Assembly (NCBI RefSeq): GCF_040115645.1
Contig: NC_089575.1
Span: forward strand, 1,054,001 to 1,118,000
Length of the DNA: 64,000 nt
Direction: 5' to 3'
Origin: Euwallacea fornicatus
Taxonomy: Eukaryota; Arthropoda; Insecta; Coleoptera; Curculionidae
In this document: positions 12,208 through 24,001 of the stretch, piece by piece
Layout: each line of letters opens with the position of its first letter
Numbering within the stretch: position 1 is the stretch's first letter
The notes under the pieces: generated by a model
Told to the model about the DNA's origin: nothing
The model's input: the letters and a program-made list of their open reading frames with translations, nothing else
Databases searched by the model: none
Position numbers and translations under genes: made by a program

Positions 12208-13764
12208 CATAAAAATTGGACTTAAAGGGTTATTTATCATTGTCTACTTATGAGTAGACTATATCTTTTTTCCAGGTTTCACAAACCTTACGTTAGTTTT
12301 ATTATAAATGTAGAAATCTAAATACACATTTATTTGATTAGGTTTATTGTTTGATTATACCACACACGAATTTCTGTTTGTTTTGGTTTGGTGCAATTTT
12401 GTATTTGTTTTTATGACTTCACCGCTTAGGGCTTTCGCCATTTTGCCCTAGTTAAGTTAGGAATTGAAGGGTAATTCGTTAATCCAGAGATTTACGAAAC
12501 CCGCACGTTATTTTGGATCCAAACGGGTGTTAACGAACTACTTTTTATGAGTGATGTTTCCTTAAATGTTTTTATTATTTATAAAAAGTCGCTTTCATCA
12601 ATGAGTTGCAGCTAAATGTTTTAGCTTTAAGTAATTTCTATGCATTTGAGATGTTTTAATCAATTGAGACTAAGGAGCGCATTGTTTTTGGATACTGAGA
12701 TCAAATGTCATGCGGTTTTCCTCGCTAATGTGACATTTTCGTCACTTTCGTGTTGCAAGATCACAAAGAAAGGAGTTTGTTTTAATAGACAAAGCTCTGT
12801 GGCTATGAGATAAGTTTGTCGTAATCATCGTTAAAAGTTCAATGTTACTTCCGTCACAGTCTAAACTTTTCTCATATGCAAAAGCCCGTAATAGGCTGCT
12901 CGTAGTTGTTAGGAATCCAATTTTAGAGGGCAAAGACCAATGGGCCTCCATCGTTTCGTAAAAAAAGTTGTGACGTGACGCTATTTGCATATTGCTACCA
13001 CAAAAACCTTTATGCAAAAAAATTGGCAGGTTTTTTACGGGGCCATCTAGGTGTGAATAGATAAAGTACGCGTAATTGACTGAAGAAAACGATTATAATT
13101 AGGAGCTGGTGCTTCATATAGATCATAGGTGACGCCACAAAAAAACAAAATTCCCTTTTTTGCAGAAAGATACTAGAGATGGCCGCAATCTAATACACTT
13201 TCAAGTACAACGCGAGTCTTTTTGATCATATCATTCAATCACTTTTACTTATCTGCAAATGTTTGATCCAACAAATTGGAGCAACTCAAAGTTAGTGGCG
13301 TCTATGACAATTTCATGTAAAGAATTAGGTAAATATTTAATTGTTCGATTTCGATGGTATTTCGGTACAAAGTAAGTGTACGACATAACTTTGAAGCCCC
13401 CCGCAGAACCAAATTCGTTGAAGTCGAGTACCTTAATTTTTGCAAATATTCTAGCATAATCGTCACATATGCCTCTAATTTTTGGATGATCAGATTAATA
13501 ATGTTCTTGCACTTTTTACACATTTCTAACGCGTCTTCAGCAATTTTTCTCCATGTGAATGTTTGAAAATAAACGCGTTGCCGTTGCTTCAAAATAAAAT
13601 AGCAAAAAGTTGATAGTAAGACACAAGAAAATGAGAATTCTGGATGGGGCGAACAGAAATACAGTGAAGTCTTAAAATACACACTTATTTTATTTATATA
13701 AAATACAAATATATTTACAATTGTTCATTATCCAAGAAAACAATGCTGACACTAATTTATTATA
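12208..13764. other. Intergenic DNA downstream of the Ki-67-like gene
   Basis: No gene recognised. Overlapping open frames of 70-126 codons around 12742-13682 on both strands show no domain, splice structure or codon pattern that would support a protein. Confidence 0.5.
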
Positions 13765-14298
13765 CATGGTGTCCCGAATCGCAATTGCAACAATTTTACC
13801 ATCTATTCTATATGGAAAATTAATACTAGTTTACAATATAAACTTTTCAAAAAATGCTTCGTTAATAAAACATTACGGCACATTAAATTTTGCCATAAGA
13901 CCCAGCCTGTACGAGCTAGTTTTAAAGGTGCACAATTTCCTTTTCAGTCAGAAACGATGCGCAGTACATGAAAATTAAAAGAAAGCTTTTTGCCTCTAAA
14001 GTTAATAACGAATATAAACCCGATTTTTATTCCATAAAAATGCAGTAGCGTGCGAATCTTGACGCCACTGATAGAATCTTAATGTTTTTCATCGCAAAAT
14101 GTGGTCCCTTGATGGCAGTTAATGTCTGGAAAATTTGATCCAAACATTTCCAACCCTTTAGGAACGATTAACAAATTGGATTTTTCCAAATCAAGATTTT
14201 ACACTTTGCAATACGGTAAAGAAGAGTTTTTCGAATATAGTTTTTATATAAAACTATAGTATTAAAATAACGAAACTGTCGCAATTCCGGACATCCTG
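13765..14298. mobile_element. Non-autonomous Tc1/mariner-type element (MITE), TA-flanked
   Basis: Left end TA-CATGGTGTCCCGAATCGC and right end, read inverted, TA-CAGGATGTCCGGAATTGC. They form imperfect terminal inverted repeats next to a TA on each side, the target duplication of Tc1/mariner elements. Similarity continues inwards at lower identity for about 100 bases. Length is 534 bp. No transposase relic is visible inside. Confidence 0.75.
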
Positions 14299-14827
14299 TA
14301 CTATGCGACCATTCAAACCAATGTTAGTTTGATTGATTGGGTAATAAATCTTTATTACAATTTCACGTAAGGGAAACATTAGGAAATGTATAATTCTTAA
14401 TTGGGTAAACTAATTAGGATAGGATTGTATGGAAGAATTTCTTTCATAAAAACGTCCTTATTAAATGCTTCTCAAATAGAATAAATACCCTTAATAATAA
14501 TTTATAATTACTTACCAATCATCCTAACTGTTAGGATTAGGTATCAATATGAATTTAGGTTCCAAATAATTACTGGCCAAACGTAAAAAAAACCCGCCGT
14601 TTTATTCATCAGGCGAATAGGTATATCTTAATGATTATCACTATAATCAAGGTATAAAGCAGGAAATTTTACTATAGCTTTTCAAGTAAAATGTACAATC
14701 TAGAGCTAATATAGACACTAAGAGAGCGCCTATTGCAAACGCCTCGAACACCGATTCAAAGGCAGTTTTTGTCTCAGGGACAAAACGTAGTAGATGCAAA
14801 AATTTAACGGAAAATTTGACTGTTAAC
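14299..14827. other. Intergenic DNA beyond the zinc-finger gene 3' end
   Basis: AT-rich spacer of about 530 bp between the MITE and the stop codon of the first ZAD gene. It probably includes that gene's 3' UTR. No clear poly(A) signal or other feature was identified. Confidence 0.4.
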
Positions 14828-17800
14828 TTAGTTAAAAGTCTGGAAAGTAAAACTCTCAGCTGAGGTATAAGTTGTGGTACTTTGCACCGTGGAAAAATTC
14901 ACAGTTTCACCCTCATGGAACGTACTCGACGTGCTAACGCCTTCGTGTTTGTCCAAGTCCTCTTCCACTTGCGCGATATTGAAACTGCTAATTTCAGTTT
15001 TCAGCTTGATTTCCTCGCCGTCCGCCCCAATCACAGTGGGCAAAGACATCAAACTCAACTGTCCTCCGGGTAATTCTACTAATTTGTTGGTGTCAATAAT
15101 CAACTGACCCGATTGACCATCGGCCAGCTTCAGATTGCCCATAATTCCCATTAATATCCTTTGAGGTTGCTGGAGGGGGGCTAGTTGCGATGGGGGTTCC
15201 AATCTTTGCAGCGGCTGCTCCAACTGGATCTGTTGTTGGTTTTCCTGTAGTTCGTTTTGCTGATCCTCAATCTTGAGTGCCCGATTTTTACCAAATGTTT
15301 TGAATTTTATAGGCATTGGTTCCACAGCTGAAGTCACAGGTTCCACTCTAAAATTCAACGTTCAAGAATATGTTCGAAAAATTCGAAAATTTGTTTCTTA
15401 ATACCTGTGGCCTCCTTTTAAGTCCGGCTGAGTTTCCATCCAGTGACCCGTTTGTCTTCTGTGATTCTTCAATTGTCCCGACTGGATGAATCGTGCAGGA
15501 CACACGCCACAGGCATAAGGACGCGCTCCGGTGTGTCTTCTCATATGTAAGGCTAAATCGTTGGATTGAGTAAAAGCGCGGGAGCAAATGTTGCAGACGT
15601 AGGGGCGTTCGCCCGTATGAACTCTACTGTGACGCAGCTATAAACAGATTGAATAAAACATCAGCATCTCAATTTGATGATATTTCGGTAGTCGTCATTA
15701 AAATAATAATTTATCCCTTGTTTAATCTCCTCTCAAAAGAGCGTTTTGTGCAAATACTTCTATTTTTTTAACATTTTATTATTTCACTATCTATATCTCA
15801 TGGTCATGTTGTTTGGCTTTTGATTACTCCTTTACATGTGTTTTAGTTGTCCTAAAGAAGAGTAAATATGTATATGGTCGAAAGGTTCAATTTTTGAAAT
15901 AATGAGGAATTTCGTTTATTTCATTTAATTTTACTCGTTGGTTTTTATGAAAATTGACGACTTTCATTCTACAGCGCAAAACCACTCACCAGTTTATTAC
16001 TTTTGTTAAACGACTTTCCGCACAAAGTACATAGATAGGGTTTTTCCCCGGAATGAGTTCTTTCGTGGCATTTGAGGTCGTGCGATCTAGGAAATCCTTT
16101 GCCGCATTCGTTGCACTTATAGGGCCTTTCTCCTGTATGTCGCCGCATGTGGACGATCTAATAAAGACACAATAATTATATTTATAGCTAACATGAAAAA
16201 AAAAAACGTACATAATATTTTGATTTTTCTTCCCCTCCAACCCATACTTACCATATTACTCGAATTATTAAACTCCTTGCCGCAATAAACGCACAAATGC
16301 AACTTGGAATTGTCCTTCATGCCCGTATGTATCCTCTGATGGGTCTTCAAATTATCCAACCTATTGAATGCCTTGCCGCATTCAATGCACACGTGCCGCT
16401 TGTCTTGCATCAGATGAGCCTTTGTGTGCCTGGCCAAATGATCTGACCTAAAAAAAAAATTTCCATTAACTGAAATTAAAGTTTGGACTCTTCACCTGGT
16501 AAACACAGCTTCGCATATTGAACACTTGTGCTCGCCCTCGTCGGTTGCCTCTTGATGCAGCTTCAAGTGCCGTATAAGGTGTTCGCCCCTTGTGAAGGGT
16601 TTATTGCAGGTAGTGCACACATAGGGTTTGTTTATGTGTTGTTGTTCTATATGCTGTTTTAGCAGCTCTTCGGTAAAGAATGCCTTCAAATAAATGACAG
16701 TGTTTAATCAGTTTTTTTCCCACAAAATTCAGTCTCACCTGATCACACCTATCACATTTATGAGTGAGCACAGCTCTGTGTAGAGTCATGTGCCTAGTTA
16801 AATGATTCGCTCTGGCAAATTGCGCCTGACACACATGGCAAGTATGGACTTTAATTTTACGCTTGGAATTTTCCTCATCAGCTTCTTCACCAGTGAAAGT
16901 TATTTCTTCTCCAGGCTCTAAATCCTCAATTTCGCCGTTGACTTCGAAATTTTCAGTAGACATTTCTATATCAAATGTTTCCATAAATCTGCCGAACAAT
17001 TTAAAATTTAAACAAAAAACAAACCTCCGTTTTCTCCATTAGTTCTGTCCTCATTATTGTTAGCGGAAGCTTCAATTCCATCAGTCTTTTCACCTAATTC
17101 ACTCTCGGCATCGGACATACCGTGCTCGACTTGCATGTGATGCACGAAGCTTTTCTTGTATTTAAATTTACGATCACAGAATTCGCATTCTCTCGTCTAA
17201 AAAGCATTGTTTTTATCTTTTTGTAAAAACGAATTTTAAGAGTTCTATACCTTCTTGTCTCCTTTAATTTTATTCTTTGTACTAAAGATTCCATGTGAAC
17301 GCAAGTGCCGGTTAAGGTGGCTTTTCTTTGTGAAGGATTTATCACAATGCTAAAACCAAAGATAAATTATTAATTAACACATCATAAAACCAGTTTTTTA
17401 CGACTGTCCAATTAGCGACATAAAAATGATATCGAAAGATAGATATACAATGTAATAGAATACAGGGTGTCTCAAAAAAAAACGGGCAAAGGTATAACTC
17501 GGTTATTTATCAACGGATATTGATGAACTACAAGCCAAACAAAATGACATTTTTAAGGCTATTAAGTAATTTAAAAGTTGATTTTTTTATCCAGCTTCTT
17601 CCGTTTCAGGTCTCATCTTCAGAACTTGAAATAGAAGGCGATATTTTTTAACATTTTTTGATAGAAAATGTTCTTTTGAATTTGATGATGTATGGCCAGT
17701 TATCACTAAAAAAAAATTTAACTAAAAATATATTTTTTATTTAAATAATATGAGTTATGTAACCATCCGCATTTCATTCTATCCCATCCTATTTAATGAT

Positions 17801-20800
17801 TCTCTACGAAGACACCTGGCGCAATGAGCAAGTGGCGCCTATACGATAACCAGCCAGAAGGGACAAGATAAAACTGCTTCAATACCTTAGCGATTTCTCT
17901 AACTGATGTTTTTGAATTTTCATCAACACTAAACAAATTTTTACTTTTTCAACGATTTCTTTCGCCTTTTCAAAAGGCCCATAACGTCGCAAGTTGTCTT
18001 CTAAACGATTAAATTTGTCACGATTACGTACTTCTTTTTGGGGAAGACAGGTAAAAGACGCACTGCTCTCCCAGAGTTCTTGTTGCTTTGGAAATATGCC
18101 TCAGGCATATGTGGAAACTCACTGTTCATTTTTAAGCCATTTCAACCGAAATTGATACTTAGTAATTGTCGCCAACAACAACGCTAATAACTATTTTAAT
18201 CGCCCTATAAAACTAATTTACAATAATCACACTTGCAGCAAAACTGCTTACGGAAAATTATGAGGAAGAATGATCTGGTTCCAATAGTTAAAGGCGGTTT
18301 TATCTGGTCCCTTCTTGCTGGGTATTACATAAGCGCCACTTGTCCAGGGCGCCAGGCGTGTTTGTACAAAATAATACAATAGGATCAGATGGGATGGAAT
18401 GCAGATGACCATAGGATAACGCAGATTGCCCGCCGACGATAGAAATGGTTACATAACTCATACTGACCAATTTTCTTCCAGCTAAAAATTGTTTTAAAAC
18501 ATATGGAGTTCTATTTAGAATTTGGAAGTTGACACCCGAAGCAGAAGTTGAGTTAAAAAAATCAACTTTGACGATACTTAGCAGTTTGAAAAAAATATTT
18601 TATTTGGTTTTTAGTTAATCAAAATCCGTTCATAAATGACTGACGTATAGCTTCGCCCGTTTTTTTAGACACCCTGTATAATGAATAAAAAGTGCAGTCG
18701 GTTCCTTATTAATTTCACTTTCAACACATGACGACATAAAATAATAAATAAATATTTGCACAAAGCAGTACTAATGGGTAGGGGCAAATATACAGAAACC
18801 ATTTATTGAGGATTTAAATAGAGATACGTCGGATATATTCTCCGGTGCCTACATGCTATTCCCTAACGGGAGCTCCGATACAGGACCCCACGAACAATCA
18901 AAATCAGCAATCACAAATGTAGACCATTCGCTTTTGAATTACTTTATGTCAACATCAACGTACTAACCCACGAAAAAATATTTTATTTACAATGTCATAG
19001 GGTGCAATGATATTGGTTGCCACATGTTCGTCAAAACCAAAACGAAAGTAGAGCCGATGCGGACCTATAAATAGTAGCAGTATATTTGTAAATACCGTCC
19101 CACTATGAATAATGCCAGACGAGATGAAACAGTATTACTTAAATCACAAGTAAAGCTATGGAAAGCGAATGTCCCTTCCGTGAATAATCCTTTAAACGCT
19201 TGTCTGCCGCTTACTATTCCTATAACAGGTATATATAGGTATCACTAGTACAAATGAGCGAACACAAGGATTGTACCAGAGAGAGAAGGGCAGCATAAGG
19301 TTTAGTATGCCCCCGGCAAAGACCAATGAAGTGGGTTGCGAGGTTAGCGACTAACGGGACCAGAGTCGTCAGTCCAGTTTTGTCAAATTTCTAATCGTTT
19401 CAGAATTTTTATTCATATAGGTTCTAGTCATGCATTAATCGATTTTTTCCATTTATTTGTATTACTGCTTTTTGCTCTGATATATTCAAAAATTTCCATC
19501 GCTGTGAAAGCAACAAAATCAATATTAATCTAACCATCGTCAGGCGGAGTGGCTTCGCCCATATTAGCCGCTGGCCTGGCAACTCACTTCGTTAGCCCTT
19601 GTCAGAGGCATATTAAACCTTATTGCGATCCTTTTCTCACTTGCACAGTTTCTGTTTCCACTTGAACTAGTCATACTTGTATCATTTCTGAGACGCGCTG
19701 TATATGACGTAATTGTTTTTTTAAGTTTGAACATCGTGTGCTTTCTATCCTAAAAATCATTCTAATATTGAATGTACTTCCTAAACGTTCGATTTAATCT
19801 AATAATATCTACCGAGCATGGCAAGAAAAGTTTTATAGTTCATACAATTTAATTTTACAAATCTAATGATATCAAAAGTGAAATGCTGAACAGTCGCTTC
19901 AAATTGACGTGCACCCTATGACGACGATATCAATTTGTGGTCAATTACGGTTTAAAAAATTAAATTTTCAGACTGCTGGCTTCACAACCTCTCAAACACA
20001 AGTTACTTCTTATTAAAAACAAATTGTTGTGACTTCGATTCCGTATCCTGTTCAACCTGGAAACCTCAATGGTTTTTTAACAATATCGTAAAAAAGTATT
20101 TGTAATTTTTTAGCAAGGGTTTAAGCATTGTCAAATTTTGTTTTTAATTACTTTTCAAATTTATTCATGGAAATATTAAATATTCATATACAGCGTTTCC
20201 AAAATTATTCATCCAAAAACAACTTTCCATATCTCCAATAGGTAAATATATTAAAATTCAAATACATACGTAAATCGTTTAGCGTATCGACCGCACTTTA
20301 GCGTACAATGTATTAGCTGCGACTTTGCCAAAAGCGGACTGTACAGTTAATTGTATGTTTCGAAAAGATATATAGCGTGCGGGTATAAAATATCATAATT
20401 AAAGAGGTGCCGTTGGATGGTCTCCTACACAGAATTGAGCAACAAAAGTAAAAGATCGGGTTAAGAGAAGATCGGAGTTCAAATTAAAAAGGGAGGATTT
20501 ATCCCTCCATATTGAAACATCGATTTGATAACAAAATTTAAAAGTAGTAAATTCCATTTATTTTTGCCAAATGTTTTTTTATTGTAGTCGTAAAAAAAGT
20601 ATCGTATACAACTTGCACAAAATAACCATTTTATGCTCGTTTAACATGGTATCTCTAAAAGATTTTTTATTACACTGTTTCCAAACGAACCGTGGTTTCT
20701 AGACGTTTAAGGCGGATTGTTCTTTTCTTCTCTCAATTTAATAGGAAAAACGCTTCGCGCACACGTATTACGAATTTGCATAAAGTTGTGCATGACCGTC

Positions 20801-23631
20801 AAGCCTACTTAGCACTATTATTTTTGAAAACTATGGATTTAAACTTCCCAATGACTGATTATGCGGTTGTAGACTTATATCATTGAACCGGATTTTTCTC
20901 AAATTTATCAGTTTATAGGGTGTTTACAGAAAAAGTGGTGAACATTTCTGTAACTTCTAATATTAATTTTTCTTTTATGTATATTGTGAAAAGCCAGAGA
21001 GACAACTAAAACTTATCAACAAAGAATAGAAAGAAAAAAATTACACAAGTATGTATGGGGAAAAAACAGTCCATGCCTGCCACAATGTAGATAGTTTGTC
21101 AGATCCATCCCTACGAGAAGAGCACACTACTCTTTTATAGCAATATGATCAACATAAACTTTTCTAAGCAGAAATAAATACTGTTGTCTATTCTAAACTG
21201 GATTACCACATGTGGTGTCCTTTATGATCTACTTAAGAATCAAGATATAGATTCCTCATTGACAAAAACCTTTAGTGAGTTAACTTCATAAATTTGTATA
21301 TTTCATTATTAAATCTATGATTAAAAATTAAATTTTCATTTTACTACTGTGTAGTTCTGTTTTTTTTTCAATTTTGGATCATGGCAAATATGCCTATATC
21401 ATAGCAACAACTTATGACAAAACATTGTAAACACCTTTTAGAGGCACCCTGTAGTTTAATATTTTTTTTATTTACCTTGCATTTTGCCAAATCAGCCCCC
21501 GTGTGTCTCCTAAGGTGCACTTTTAAGCCAGTATAAGTAGTGAGAATCTTATTACACTCCTTACACTCATACAGGGTGCTGTCTTTTTTTGATGGAGGCC
21601 TCCCTCGAGGTTTCTTCTCTTTAGTCTCATCAATATCTTGGTCTTTGGCATCATCTTTCTCACAAAAACTGTCATCAGCATCTTCCCTATCTTCATCATC
21701 ATCCTCATTATCCTCATCGCTAAAAGGGAATTGACTAAGGGGAACATCCATTGAATCCTCATCCAGCAATCCCTTTCCTTCCTTAATACACTCCAAATCA
21801 ATTTTTCGGTCTTGAGTTTCCAGCTCATTTAAGACAGTGTCATCAACATCTTCAGCCATTTCTTGTTCAGCAAGATCTTTAGTGGTAGCAGCATTTTCTC
21901 TCTCTGCTTTAACTATATTTTCTTCAACCTTTTCGGGCTTTACCTGCACAAGAAGTTTTTCACATTTTTCTTCCTCTTTTTTTGATTTTCTTTCAACCTA
22001 AAAATTGTTTAAAGGCCTCAAAACAAGTCTGGCACATACATGCAAAAAAAACCTTCAAATTGGTAAGAACAGTTGAGAAAGTTCTGAAATATTCATGTTA
22101 AGGAGATATTCATTTGAACCTGTGATATTAATGACAATAGCAGATCAAATACTATTAGGGAAGTTTTAGGTGTGACACTGAATATTAATTATTTATACAA
22201 TTTCTATTACTTTAGAGTAAAGCAGTTCTAGCTCAATTTTGACCTTCAAAAACTAGAATTTAAACAATTAAATTAGAATCTTATTTTCTTTTTTAAAAAA
22301 CTATTGATTAATTTTATACCACCAAAATTACACTCTACATTATTGAAATTGTCCTTTGAATTCCTCTTTAAAGTGTCCCAGAAGTTCATTTGTATCTTCA
22401 TGTTTCAATGAAAAATGATCATATTCTTACTAAAAAAAAAAAAGAAACCTACCTCATCTATGTGATATTTCATATGTCGAAAAAGGTTTCCAGACAATGA
22501 AAACTTCTCAGCACACATCTTACACGAATGTTTCTTGCCAGGTTTGTCATGAATTTTCATATGCCGCATTAAGTGATTGGTGCGCCCAAACTTTAATGGA
22601 CACAAGGGGCAATACCTAGAGAGGTATAATATAGAAATTAAAACAATCTATACTGAGATTAGGTGCAAATTACCTCATTTCATCACCTAGATGTTGACGT
22701 AAATGGCTTTGTAACTCTCGTCGAGAAGAGCATAACTTCAAGCAATAAGTGCATGTTAACTCACTGGATGATAAACTACATTTTCGTTTTGATAATGGCA
22801 TGTCATCTTCATCATCCTAATACAAGCCAATTTCATTTTCTTTTTATTAAACACAAGGAAGGAAAGTTACAGAAAATACATGGATAACCTCCTACCAAAC
22901 ATGAGGTACCAGTAGCAAAATTGCTTATAAATAACTTATAAAGCTTTTAAAATACATAAGTCAAGCAAATATACCTCATCAAAAAATTCCTCATGGACAT
23001 CAGGCTGAATAACAATGTCCTCTTCCCTGCCACTCTTACTTTCCTGCTGAGTATATTCGCGTAAGGTTGTATCAGATTTTTCACATTGTTGCTTGAACTC
23101 ATAAGCAGAACTCAATTTTGTTTCACAGGTGTTACAAAGCAAATGGGGTAGCCCATCTTCTGCAGAAATCTTGTAACAAAAAACCAATTTTATGTTTTTA
23201 AAAAAATTTATTTTCAGTTATAACTAAATGACTCTTTCAAATGAAAATTGATGTATTGGTTCATAGTCTAAGAAATGAATAAACCCTTAGCAGGCGAGAA
23301 CTGTAGGAAATTGTGGTAATGTAATATTTACCAAGGCCCCAAAATAATGTAAGAAGTAAAGTAAGGAATTCATTGTATGAAATTAAGTAGACCTTAATAT
23401 TGGGATATACAAGTGAATGTAGTGATTAGCAGAAGGATGGACAATGAAGTCATAATATGCTGCTTGTTGATTTACCTCCACTGCAGCACAGGCCATAAGC
23501 ACATCGCATAAGAGCATAGCATCGTCCTCTTTTCCGATTGTCTTTTCGAACACATTTTGCATCTCATCCCCCTCGCGCATACAAGAGCGGCATATTTTGT
23601 CGATAATGGGATTGACGCTTTCAGGAATCAT
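14828..23631 (-). CDS. ZAD-domain protein with 16 C2H2 zinc fingers
   Basis: Thirteen coding exons on the minus strand: 23631-23476, 23169-22975, 22816-22674, 22615-22453, 21997-21476, 17349-17251, 17196-17025, 16965-16739, 16683-16496, 16447-16252, 16157-15990, 15637-15405, 15347-14828. Total 2982 nt, 993 residues, with all phases matching. Residues about 12-90 form a ZAD (zinc-finger-associated domain): CRSCMREG early, then LLCNTCETKL. Sixteen C2H2 fingers follow, the first four before or beside an acidic region (residues about 230-360, with an RGRPPSKK patch). The tail is Gln/Leu-rich. Many linkers match TGERPY. In known insect homologues the ZAD mediates dimerisation and the fingers bind DNA, so a nuclear transcription or chromatin factor is likely. 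Orthologue identity not assigned. The start at MIPESVNP was chosen as nearest to the ZAD; an upstream in-frame ATG exists at 23682. Confidence 0.93.
17463..18676 (-). mobile_element. Mariner-like relic with inverted arms of about 420 bp
   Basis: TA-flanked element of 1214 bp inside the 4.1-kb intron of the ZAD gene. The left end CAGGGTGTCTC and right end (inverted) CAGGGTGTCTA begin arms of roughly 420 bp. Inner anchors shared by both arms include ATGAGTTATGTAACCAT and the CCTGGCGC / AAGTGGCGC region. Between the arms, on the minus strand from about 18129, lies a broken fragment like the N-terminal helix-turn-helix of insect mariner-like transposases (DUF4817 type). It starts MNSEF, and the downstream frames are interrupted. 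It cannot encode an active enzyme. Confidence 0.8.
19247..19672. repeat. Diverged inverted repeat inside the same intron
   Basis: The segment around 19247-19380 (starting ACTAGTACAA) resembles the reverse complement of about 19530-19672. Shared anchors are a TAAGGTTTA-TATGCC stretch and a GAAGTG-GTTGC stretch. By eye identity is around 65-70 percent. A further weak pair around GTCATAGGGTGCA lies further out, near 18995 and 19912. Probably an old fold-back or two opposed copies of one repeat. No coding remnant seen. Confidence 0.5.
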
Positions 23632-24001
23632 TTCGCGTTGCCGTAAAAATGCCAAAATTACCAAGAAAACATTAATTTGCAATCAAACTCTCCCCTCGGG
23701 TTCATTTCACCCGTTCTCCATTAAAAAAACAATCAACCCGACAAGTGTCAACGTCAAATGTGTTATGGCAAAGAACTCTTAACTCCCTGACAAATCCCGG
23801 GAAAAAAGCATTAGGGAAAAAATTTAAACACGTAGAGAATGTAGATATTATCGTTATTTATTACAAATTTCATTAATATTACATATTACTTTGTTAAAAA
23901 TAAATATAATAAAAAATAAAATAGGACAATTAAGATATAAATAAAATAGATTTTATATTGGCTAAATATATTTTAAACACAATATAAAAAAAAAAGAATA
24001 A

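Noticed and set aside
16965..17025. A 36-nt intron ending at the CGGCAG acceptor in the 16-finger gene
   Set aside because: Too short and out of phase. The acceptor at 16966 (GATATAG) gives a 59-nt intron and keeps the frame.
14828..17349. A separate zinc-finger gene distinct from the ZAD exons at 21476-23631
   Set aside because: The finger cysteine pair CK-HC and the reading phase join perfectly across the 4.1-kb intron, and neither half has its own start or stop there.
20692..20886. 64-codon plus-strand frame in the ZAD intron
   Set aside because: No recognisable motif, no splice context and no codon bias to distinguish it from chance.
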